Of a stretch of 64,000 bases of DNA, positions 1 through 12,000 are shown in pieces. Made by a program: the position numbers and the translations under genes. Numbering within the stretch: position 1 is the stretch's first letter; the number at the start of each line of letters is the position of its first letter. Under the pieces are notes generated by a model that worked only from the letters and a program-made list of their open reading frames with translations, made no database searches and was not told the DNA's origin. Source of the DNA: Rhynochetos jubatus (lineage: Eukaryota > Chordata > Aves > Eurypygiformes > Rhynochetidae); NCBI GenBank assembly GCA_027574665.1, contig CM050652.1, forward strand, positions 7,420,589 to 7,484,588, read 5' to 3'.

Positions 1-35
1 AACCTGTTTTCCCAAAAGAAAGACAGAGGACTGAA
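1..35 (+). CDS. MCM10: MCM10 exon fragment (end of an N-terminal exon)
   Basis: Reads PVFPKERQRTE before a GTAAGC donor at 36-41. This resembles the human stretch just before the coiled coil (PRREKTNEEL). It ends in phase 0, which fits only if the next exon starts at 602. The exon is cut by the window edge. Short, so only moderately supported. Confidence 0.5.
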
Positions 36-3000
36 GTAAGCCAGGGTGATTAACCTAGCTCTAATGAGCAAGACAGGGAAGGTTGCCTACGTACCTGTGC
101 CTTGCCCGATGAAGAGCCATGTTGCTTCAGCCTTTGGGGCTGTCATCCTGGCATCTTTCACCAGCACAGTGAGCCCTTCACCCTCAGGACTTAGCAGCAG
201 GTATAAGTCAGTGTGGAAGCTGAGCTGGCCACTGAGCCTTCCTGTGTCCAGGCCACATATTTGATTATACTGGAAGCATTTCTTTATGCTAAGGAGTGCA
301 ACCATCAGCCGTTTAAGTTGTCTTATGTTCAGTAGGAAAGATATATGCAGCGTGGCAAGGAACATACCACGGTCAATGAAATATTTATATGAGAGAAGTC
401 AGCTCCAGGCTGTATGGAAAAGCATCCTATCACTGCGAGCTACGTAGACTCAAGTAAATCTGTATGGTGGCTTGAGTCTTTGTTTTCTAAGTTCCTGTAA
501 TGTGGTAAAACCGCCAGACTTCCAGGGATCTCATAAATCCCTGTTTGCCATGGCTCCCGCTGTTTTCATTATTATCCTTTTTCTTCTCTTTCCTAGCTGA
601 GCTGAGAAAATTGCAAGAACAGATGAAGACATTACAAGAACAGTTGCAAAAAACTGCTATTGGGCAGCAATCCAGTTCAGGCCCTGAGAAGAAAACCCCT
701 GGTAATGACACTAATTAAATGAGTTTATGATTTGTTGGCCTACCAATATGCAATTTATAGGCAAGACTCCAGACAATCCTAAAGTGGGCACTGAGTAGCA
801 GGGAGGAATGTTGGTCTGATGTATTCCCACACAGGTGGTTTCCTGCAGCTACAGACTAAATCAGTGAGCTGCAGTTTTGGTATCTGCATCTTGCCTCAAT
901 TCTGCATGAGGCAGCTTTCGTGCTCCAGGGTCTTCTGCTGGGAATGTCCCTTCTTACTGGGTGGTGTTGGCACACCCAGAAAACACACCTGCTTGTTGCT
1001 GTAGCACGTTGGGTGTAGTAATGAAATTGCATGGGAAAAATGAAAAGCAAAGGGATGTTCCTACTTTCCACAGCTTTGTGGTTTCATTGACATCTCGAGT
1101 TTTAGGTTGTCATGAGGAAGTCACTGAGGCTTTTCCAGCTGTTGCATTTCAAATGCTGGCAATTTAACTGAAGGTTTTCCACGTAGGACTCAGACTTGGG
1201 CTTGTTATTCAGAGAATTACTTAGTTCGGAGCAGTTCTTGGTGTTTGAGTCCAGATCCTGAGATCTCTTAAACGTATTTTTGTTTGTTTTCTTGGCCAGG
1301 TAAATCTCCCTGTCCACCCTTAAAAGAAAGGAAAGTTCAGAAGCTGCAAGAGTCACCATGTTTCTCAGCCCAGCTGGGTAATCCTGTACCTCCAGCCAAG
1401 CGAGGAACCCAGAAATCAAAAGCATCCTCAGCAGGTACCGTTCTCAGTCTGCCTTTTGCTGAAACATGCTGGGCTGTTGCCAAAAGCCTGTCTAGTTCAC
1501 AGCAGTGATGTAGACACATCCAGGATAGTTTTACGCTAGTCGGTGCACCACTACCAGTCTGGTCACAGTGGAGCAGAGTTAATTGTTGTTTTCTTTGCGA
1601 TGGGTGCTGCGCTTTGTATTGCTATGGTTAACTTGGACACTGACACCAGCCTAGCTGTGTATCCTATGTGTATCTGTGTATCCTACAATTTAGCTTACTT
1701 GGAAAAAGAGCCGCTCTGGGAAGATCCAGTCCAGGCATAACTCATTGCTTGAGTTACACGCTGCAGAGCTGTCAGTTCCTAGCTGGCTGGGAGACCAGTC
1801 TGGTGCAGATAAGGCAGTTTTACACCTTTTTCTCAAATGCATCATATAGACTTCTGCCTCTGGTCAGGTGTAAGTTAGTGTTATTTTTATTTATGAGTTT
1901 TCTTTCATTATTAAGTGGGTTTGTCCTTGCTTTTTTTTCCTGCTAAAGAGAACAAGACCCCTCCTCCACGACAAGTCCTCAGTCTGGCGTTCCAGCCTCT
2001 CAAGGCTGCCACAGGGAACACACCCAGTAAGGTGGCCAAAGAGAAGACTTCTCACGTGCCTACATGCTCCAGTGAAACAACTCAGCCAGTGTCTGTGGAA
2101 ACGTTCTCAGGACTGAGGTTAAGGTCAGAAGCCCAGCCTTGAGCTCTGTCTGGGGACATCACCCTCCACTTACGGGAGAAAAAACGCAATCAGTCGAGTG
2201 TCCTCTGAGACTAGTCACACAAAGTGGTGTATGGGGGACTGGATTTCTGATTACATCATTTAACCATGTCAGATTAGTCAGTTGTCATTAGGGGATGTAG
2301 CACAAAGCCACAGCATTGACTGGTTGATCAGTAAACTGACTTTTGGCTTATTGCCATATTTCTATTTTCACCTTTGCTCTTTTCCAACAAAAAAAGCCAC
2401 CATTTCATTAGCGCTGCCTTCCCTGGGATGCACTCAGTAGTGGGGGAGGGAAGCAGTTGACATGTGCAAAGCCTGACTGTGCTCTGGTTGAGCAGGTTTT
2501 GCACAACAGTGAGGAGCCTCAGGAGCTGCTCATCCCCACTCGATGTGGCCACAAGAGGTCTCTGAATACTCACGGTGTCTCCTCACCAGAAACCATGCTG
2601 GATTTCCAAACCTTGCTCAGACAGTCATGGTACTCAGTCCTTCCTGAAAAGAGCAGAGTTAACCAAGCTTGGGGCTAAGTTTCGGTGCAGTTTTTGAGAC
2701 AAAGCCCAACATGATCAGTAGCTTTCTGATATTTGTACAGTGTCATGAACTGCAGGGTTTGGTTTCAAGTGAACTCAGGGTGAAATAAGGCATGGAGGTG
2801 TGTTGCAGCAAGACATAGTCACTCCAGGAAAATGCTGGATGATGTTGATTATCTCTGCCCATTTATGCCAATGGATGTGTTCTCTTGTACATGCTTTTGC
2901 TTGATCTAGAAAGCCCCGGGTTTCATCGTCTGAAATGGACAGGAAGATGGCTAACCGGAAGCTCATCCGACTGTCCCAGCTGAAGAGTAAACTTGCTGCA

Positions 3001-6000
3001 GAAAACCTGGAGGAAATAGACTGGGTAACATTTGGAGTCATAGTGAAGAAGGTCACTCCTCAGAGCGCAAATAATGTGAGTAACTTTGCTGTATCCCTTA
3101 CTCTGTTCAAATGAAGTGCTGGTCTTCTTTCCTGAGAAGCTAATTAGGTCTTCAACTTAATTGGCCAACTCCATGTAGTTAAGGAAAAGCTGCTGTATTA
3201 AAGATCTTTGCTCATCTGGATTCATGCAGTAATGCTGCTTTTAGTCCTCAGGGTAAGTCCTTAGCTTCTCTGGTGCGACTGTCCCAGACAGTAGCATTGT
3301 CTAATGTAACCGTGGCATAAACTGGTGCTAAATATGTTCATCCACTGTTATATATTAAATGCCAGTGTGAAAAAAAGGACTGTGACTCTCAGTCTTTCTA
3401 GACAGCCGTCTTGTTTTAAATGTGCTAACATGTTCTGCTTCCATAATTTTCCTAGAGGCCATTCTGTCCTAGATGGTGTACATGTCCCACGGAGTGTCAC
3501 TGCTGAAACAGAGATCTAGATATGCCTTGGTTTTGTTTGTTCAGTGGGTAAAAAACCTCTTCATCCAGCAAGCAAGAGTGCTGTCCAGCTTTAATATCAG
3601 GGAGATCGGTGGTAGCAGTATTGTGGTGCTATTTTGGCCTTGAAGAATCCCAGAACTGGCTGTGTGGCATGGCTGGAGGTGGTGTATTAACCTCTGCTGA
3701 GGTTACAAATTGTGCTTTTCTAAATCAGGAAAACCCAGAGGGGGTGGGGTGGGACACATACGGGGACGGGGGAAATCAGAATAACTCTACAAGCAACAGC
3801 AGGAGGGGTTGCGGTCAGTGTTCCTGTGCTGAGAGCTGAAAGGAACGTGAATGTCTGTTCCAGGGCAGAACCTTCAGCATCTGGCGGCTGAACGACCTAC
3901 GGGATCTCAATCAGTGTGTCTCGCTCTTTTTGTTTGGTGACGTCCACAAAGAGCACTGGAAGACAGAGCAGGGCACAGTCATTGGGCTGCTCAATGCTAA
4001 TCCTATGAAACCTAAAGAAGGCTCAGATGAGGTGAGCAGATTTTTCACTTGCCCATCAGCTGTAGATAAAAACCTGTAGCTGAGCTTCTTTCCTATCAGC
4101 TTGAGATTTGGCTTTAATACCACATATTAAGGCTGAAATGACAGCAGTCTGCCTAAACACTTTGAATTGCATTCAGAACTTTGTGTGGTGTTTGCTCCTG
4201 GCCGTATGGAATGCTGAACTTCAAGACGTCCTATTAAGCATCTAAACCCAGAGTTTATTCAAGTATTTCATCGGTAGCAGTTGGCCCTTCCACAGATGTA
4301 GGGAGTGTATTTTCATTTCAGATTATTCAACTTCAGTGCAATGCCTATTTCAGCCTAGAGGCCTCTCAAAGATGATAAAGGTGGGGAAGCTCATTTCTCT
4401 CTTCTAATTCAAGCATGAGATGTGATTGCAAAAATGTTTTCCGGTTCCAAAAGCATGACTGAGGAGCAGCAATATTTGATTTATTAAATAAATGATGTAT
4501 TATGTATAGTAAGTTGATACATAGTCGTTCTCTTGTTTAATTAATTACTTATGAATGCAGATCATGATTAATTGTATTTCTGTATGTATGTAAACATTTA
4601 AGGTGGCTTCATTTTGCTAGTAAATTAATTTTTTTTAATATCTTTTTAATTGCGCTGGAGTGGAAGCCGTTTTTACTGACTTCTGTCAGGGGGAATTTCA
4701 ATCTAGTTGATGGTGATGCAGTGTTTTGCATTTTAAATTCTCCAAATGGAAAAATCAAGAATCTCATTAATTGTCTATTAAGCTATATAATTGCTTAAAT
4801 TAACATGAACAAGCAGTAGAAAGTCCTATCGGTGAGTAGAAAGGCATGGCAGGATTAATCCAAGGGCTGCATTTAACTGTGAAGGATGGGATGGCTCTTC
4901 TTAGCCAAAATGTACACATTTAGAACTACATCAAAACTGACATCGCAGGGTTTTTCACACCTACAGACACAATTCCTGGTGTCTTTGGTTGTGTGAAGTA
5001 GACACCCTTGCACAGGGGTCAGTTTTGATTGAACCTAGATAGATGGAGAGGGACAGAGCGCTCCAGTACGTCTCTTCCCATCCACTGCCCTGACGGCATC
5101 AGAGCCAAGCCATTGTACAGACCATCACTTACAGCACAACTACGTCTGCCTTTGCTGGCCCTCGGTTTCTTGAGGCTCTGAGCATAGAAATACAATTTCT
5201 TTCATCTCTTTGCAAGAAAGAAATTAACTTTTCTTAACTGAACCTTTTCTCAATCTGAACAGCACAGGGGTTCCTTAAACCAGGCCTGCATTTTAAACTG
5301 CACTGTTAATGCCAGAGGTACCACACTGGACTGGAGTCAAACCGCTGACACCTAGAGAGAAGTCCACCCAGTCCTCCTCAAGGCATGTTCTGATTTCTTT
5401 CCAGGTGTGTTTATCTGTTGACCATCCCCAGAAGATCCTCCTCATGGGTGAAGCTCTGGACATGGGCACCTGCAAAGCCAGGAAGAAGAATGGTGATCCT
5501 TGTGCACAGATCGTGAACCTGGTCTGTATCTTGGTAGTTAGGACACCCTTAAGCTGTTGGTAAAGATCTGGCTGCTGATTTTGTACCGATGCTCCAACTC
5601 TTTGACTTGTTTCTGGATCTTGACTTGTAACGAACTAAAGTGGGTGGAGAAACTGAGGAATGACACGCGGAGGAGCTGCTTCTGTGATGGCACTTGAAGC
5701 AGCACCACAGTTCACAGAATCATAGAGTCACAGAACGGTTTGGGTTGGAAGGGACCTTAAAGATCATCCAGTTCCAACCCCCCTGCCACGGGCAGGGACA
5801 CCCTCCACTAGACCAGGTTGCTCAAAGCCTCATCCAGCCTGGCCTTGAGGACAGCCAGGGATGGGGTTCCCTAAATGCAAAGCTGGTGCTGCACTGAAAA
5901 GAGATGGTGTTGACATATGACTGCCACCGTCTCCACACCCTTTCACTCTCCTTTGCACCAGTGAAAGCTTCCACGCACTGCACTAGAGAAGTCACCCAAG

Positions 6001-9000
6001 GTGAAACAACAGGAGGTATTCCTGGGGAATGGTTATGTTTTTTAGAGGTGGTTTTATCCCAATGAGTTCCCTGGCCCAGCGTGCCCATAAGCTGCCAAAA
6101 TATTTATAGCTGAACGTGGGGCACTGGAGGTGAGAGGAAAAAGGTGTTGGCATTCTTTTAGGGACAGTACTGACTGGTACTAGTGTGAAGGACTTGTGCA
6201 CTGTTGTCGCTTCATGGCTATACCTGAAAGAAACCCCGTTTAAGTTGGAAGGGTTATAGTTAGGGTAGCACTTAGAAGGAGGAGAGAAAACGAAGGAATG
6301 AAGAACGGGGGAGGAACACAGAGTGTGTGGAGTGGGAGGAAGACATACAGACGGTACTTGTGGCAAAACAAGGCTGTGATTGCAGACTCACTCCAGGAGG
6401 TGGCTGTGCACATGGCTCTCAGTGTCGGCGAGATGTTGCGGTGCCACTTGGAGCAAACCGTAGATGGAGGCTGTCTGGCAGAAGAACCTTGTGAAGGAAT
6501 TGGCTGTCTGTTTAACTAGTGACAAAAAAAATGTTTTACTGTGGGGTAATTGTAGTTACAAATCTGGAGCAGATCAGTGGGAATTGAGGGTTATTTTTTG
6601 TTAAAAAGTAGAAGAACCCCCTGAGTGAGTGCATTCATGGCACAGCTGTCTGACTGGCGGGCTCTCTGTCTTCAGTTCTAAACTCCTTTGCATTGACGCT
6701 GAAAACTGATGAATTAATTTGAAATGAGTTCATGAAATACCTTGCTCCGGTGTTAGTTTTCCTTTGTGTTCGTGCCAGTAAGAAAATTTCAGTTCAGAGT
6801 CAAGAGTACAGAATCTGAGCAAGAGAACCTGGGACATCAGTTGGACTGGAGCCAAGGGATGGCTTTAAAATTCCTGGGATGGAGGAAGTCCTTGATGCAC
6901 AGGGGTTTTTCCAGTGATCAGTAGGGGCGATTTTAGTTTAGTTTTTCATGATGGAGTGTGGACGTATGTTTGAGTTGGTCAAATGCTGGAGTATTACAAC
7001 AGAGATGTTGCTTCAGTTTAGCCCTAGAAGGGTGCGTATGGGTGAGGGAAATGAACTAAACTATAATTGCAAGTGTTCTGCAACAGGCTTCTCCCATTTC
7101 TTTTCAGAACGACTGTGAATATTGTCAGTATCATATACAATCCCAGTACAAGAAGCTGAGCTCGAAGCGGGCAGATCTGCAGTCCACCTTCTCTGGTGGC
7201 CGCGTTCCCAAAAAAGTTGGTCGGAAAAATCCCAGTTTGAAGGAGAGGCTGTGTCAGGACGGGTTTTACTATGGAGGTGTCTCTTCAGCAGCATACGCAG
7301 CCTCAGTGTAAGATAAACCACTTACTTCTGAACAGAACTTCCTTCCCATACACAAGTGAGCCTGAAGCTATCTCAATGGGGTCTATTTAGTTAGAGTTCC
7401 CTTTGGGGATGATTCACCAAATATGAACAAATGCCCCATGTTTGGTGTAATCCTCTCGGCCCCATGGGGTAACAGAGCTGCTGTTTGACAGGAAAATGTT
7501 AACAGTCAGCGCTAAGATGTGGTAAGGGGTGTTTTTACCTCTAAATTAATACAGTGTTGTGAGGCTGGGCCGCATTGTGTTTCTGTAGATGATTATAATG
7601 AGACCCCGAGCATTCGAGCGTCTGAAATTAGTATTTTTCAGTGCCATTCCCTTACTGTATTTTGTTATGGCTCGTTGCATTTAATCCCAGGCTCAGTGTC
7701 AGTGCATTCTGCATTTCCTCCTCCTCTCTCCCGTGGCTGAAATGATGCAGTCTCACCATGTGTCAGTTAGGAGACAGCAGCACACCCTGCCTGTTACGAA
7801 GTGACTGAGATCGGTAGATCAATAGGCATCTCCCAACTGGCATGGAGGGGGTCAGGTCCTTCATCCAAATCCTACTGACGACAGCTGTGGAAAGACTTGA
7901 GCCACAGCTGGTTCGAGCCCTGTACTTGCATGTGGCCTTCATACCACTGCCCTCTGAAAACTGATGGGACTCCACAGTAAAGAAGCAATTCCAGCCTTTC
8001 CATCCTTGGAAACACTGTGAGCAAAACTTAGCTCTTACCTACGTTTAGTTTTCTCTCAGTGCATATCTCAACCCAGGGAGAAATGGGAGACCCTAAACAT
8101 TGATCTTAAACATTTGGGTTTAGCTCTACATCCTTTCCAAATGCAGAGAGATGACGGGAGAGGCAGCCTTCACAGCGCTGGAGTTTTGTTGAAGCACTGG
8201 CCTAGCATTTGAGCTCCTGTCCTTGCTCTAAGCATGGGAAAACTCTGATGTTCTGGTTTTCTTTCCTCTTTCCAGTGCAGCAGCTGCAGTGCCGAAAAGG
8301 AAGATTCAAACCACTCTTTCCAATCTGGTTGTGAGAGGAGTCGATGCAATTGTCCAGGAAACCAGGCAGAAAATTGGTACCTAATTACCCGTGTAGTCTC
8401 TTCACCCTGCAGATACTTCTGGCTTGATACGTGGATGTGTCCCAGGACCCTGCTACTCGCTGAATGAATCTGGCAATTGGTTTGCTACGGAGAGAGCTGT
8501 TTGCAGGCTGCTTTCTCAATTGATCAAAACTCTTCCCTCTTGAGATCGCAGCTGCAAGGCAAATGTAACTAAGCAACGGTGTAGCTCCGTGCATCGTTTT
8601 TTCATCAGTGCCCCTGAGTCAAGTCTCCTGTTCTGTCTTTGGACAGTGAAAGAATTTCTTTGCCAGATTAATTGGAATTGGAAATTTTAAGAACTTTGAA
8701 CCAGAAAATTTGGTTATTGGTTAACCAAATGGTTATTATTTAATAATTATTTAGGTTTTAAAATATAATTATTTAAATAATTAATTTTTTTTGTTATTAT
8801 TTAATCAAGTATTGATTGAAACAGGTGACTTGTGTCCATCTTGAAAGCTTCCAAGGAATACTAAGTATAAATTAGTCGAGTCTGCAGTGCAGGGGACCTC
8901 TCAAGTACCCAGCCTGTTCCTAGTGCTTTTTCTTTTGTGATCTTCAAAGCATGCTCCTTCCGTAGTCTTTGGGATGTCACCAATCTTCTCTGCCTCCATT

Positions 9001-12000
9001 TCGTTTCTGTAAAGCACTTAATATTACGCTCTTCTTATGTTTGGTGGAGAGCAAATGACGGACTATTCAAACTCTGTGTTCTAGATGTCACTTAGATGTC
9101 TCATTCACATCTTTCAGTTGCTTCAGTCACCTCCGTCTCAGACAACATAGTGTGTGTCCTGTGTCTAGCTTTTAGCTACTCTTAATTCTCCAGGGATAAG
9201 ATGTGGTGGCTTCCGGGCTTTCAAGCACTATAAAATGTGAGTGGTGGGAGCACCACAGACAGCCAAGGCTGATGGGGAACTCCTGACTGATGAAATTGCT
9301 GAAGAACTGTCTTTGTGATGTGGGGAAAAGGCCTTGGCCAACCAAATATAATGTAGAAATTGGCCTTGCTTGGGAGAGGGTGCTCACTTAGGTGACCCAC
9401 AGGGGTTTCTTCCAACCTAGACTACTCTACATCTCTAAAGCCACACCTGCTTCCATTCCTGGCCCCAAACCTGTTGTCTTCCTGCCTTTTCTGCTCCAGG
9501 TGCAGCAAAGAGACCCACGCAGTGTTCTGAGGAATTCAAAGAGCTGCTGGCACAGCCAACCTTTGGAGCACGAAACCTCTGCAAACACTGGACCAAAGCA
9601 GGTTTGTCCTTTTGCCTGAAGGAAAACGCACTCCTGAAAATGTTCAAGCTCCTTCTGAGCAGATGTTAGTGGCTTTTATTTTGTTTTGGTTTTGTTCCAG
9701 ATGCTGAAAAGAAGCAAGGGGCCAATTTCCAGTCTGTCTCTGCATCAGCACTGCTCAAGCAACAGAAACAGAAATTGCTGGAGGCCAGAAAAAAGCGATC
9801 TGAAGAGATTCAGAGGCGGTAATATATACTGACTTTCACAGGAAGGGTTCCGTTATTGTGGTTGGCCTTAATTCATGTAGTTATGGTATACATAATTATG
9901 AGGAAAGATTTCTTTGAGGGTGCCAGAGCACTGGAACAGGCTGCCCAGGGAGGTTGTGGAGTTTCTTCTGGAGATATTCACAACCCATCTGGATGAGTTC
10001 CTGTCCAGCCTGCTCCAGATGAACCTGCCTTGGCAGGGGGGTTGGATTAGATGATCTCCCAGGATCCCTTCCAATGCCTACCACTCTGATTCTGTAGTGG
10101 TACATATAGAGTTATAATGATGTAATTATTATATAAATATAATAAAGATACTATAATAGTGTAAAATATATCTTCTTATGGGTATGGAGGTGTTTTGCTG
10201 TTGTAGTAAAAACTTCATTTAAATAGAAATAACCTGATATTCACTGGAGAACCAAATGTTCCAGCACTGTTCCCAGCAACTGGAAGGCATGATGGGAAGA
10301 GGCTGATTAGCGTAGGAAACTCAGGTCAGGAGTCCTGATTCTGGACTCACTGCTGGCTTGCAAGGGTCTTCTGAACCTTAAGATTTGCCAAGTGTTTTGT
10401 GCATATCTTGTTAACCTAAGAACCACCTCAGAAGAGCCACCCTGAGTGAGACTGAGATTGATGTAGCCAAGCAGCCTCAAAAGGCTCAACAGAAGCCAAA
10501 ACATAACCTGACAACTAGGCACAATCATGATGGTATTTTGCCCAGATACTATTACAGCCTACAACATTCTGTACTTCAGGGACTTTTGCAGATAGAGGTG
10601 GTGTCTGTCACAATAGCTCTGAAGGGATTTCCCTCCCCCCGCTCCCCACCATGAATCTGTCTAGCCTCTCCACCATGACTTATGTAGACCTAAGCATTTA
10701 TATGACTCCTGTGACGAGGAGTCACGCTGCTTAACTATCTGTTTTGCAAAGAGCCCATTTTTGTGCTCTCAGTTGCCACCTGGAGGCTTCATTTGATGCT
10801 TCTCTCTGTTTGTTTTTTTTTTGTTTTGCAAGGGCATTAGTCATTCACTCCTGGTGACTTCTTCAAGTCACTCTTGATTTCAGTGTCCTAGTGAGTTCCT
10901 TACCAGTCTTGTTTTCCTGTTCTGTATGTCTGAATTGCTGTAGGATTTTCTAGCAATAAAAGGCCAATTAGTGAAAAATCCATCTGCATCCCTTCTACTC
11001 CTGTTTCTTAAACCTTTCTGTCTCTTTGACTTGTGCCCGTATTTCAATGGATTATTCTTGCCTTACAAGGTTTCTCCAGAACACAAGTAAAGCTGGCAGC
11101 CCTGCCCTCCCATCTTCTTCCAGACAGTCCTCACTCCATTCCCCACTGCCGGGGGCAGAGTTTCCCAAAGCTGCAAAAATGTCAACTCCTCAAAGGCCCA
11201 GATTGGGTACAGGTTTCTCAGAAGGAGAAGATATCCTCCTCTTTGATGGGTCTCCACCTACAATGCCTAAGCTAGACAGCTTGGCAGAAGCCAAAAAGGT
11301 AACAGCTCTTTGAATCTTTTGAGTATTAAGAAGGGGAAGTTAAGGGAAATTTGATTTGTGGTAGTAAAGGAGTCTTTGATCACATATAGGACAGTACAGT
11401 GCTGATATTGGTGGAGCTTCTGCTTTGTGGGATCAGACTGGGCTGTGTTACAGTACACAAGAAACCTGCGGTTCCTGACAGCTGTTAGTACCAAGATTTG
11501 TGATACCATCTTGCCTGTGGTCAACCTCCAGGGCAGTGGAACAGCTGTTAAAAAGGAGGCTGTGTCTGTGACGTTCGGCCACAGGAGCTGGTGTCTTGCT
11601 AAATGAAAATCCACCTGAACTGATGAGGAGCGAGTTGTCATGGTCTGTCTCACGTGTGATGCTCGTGAGTTCGCTCTTGATCTCTGAAGGCAAGCATCGC
11701 TGAAGCCGCTGACACAGCTGGCAGTTTTCAGCAAATGCCAATTGGGCTTGGACAGGGGACAGAGCAGCCTCTTGGGATGGGACTGGGGAAAAAGAGATGA
11801 GGAGATAGAGCACCTCATTTAAGTCATAAGCCTGATGCTAAGCATTTTGCTGAAGAAGCACCTCTTTATGCACACGAGCAGCTTCTCTGAGTAGAACTGA
11901 CTCCATTCTTCATGTCCTGACATAGCCTGTTACCCCGTGGGCAAACTGCCTTCGGAGAGCAGTTTGGAGCAGCTGTGTGGCTGTCCTTGTACTCAGGTCT

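Noticed and set aside
11267-11818. A 183-codon - strand frame opposite MCM10
   Set aside because: It overlaps a true MCM10 exon and intron, has no recognisable domain, and crosses the exon border without regard to splice sites.
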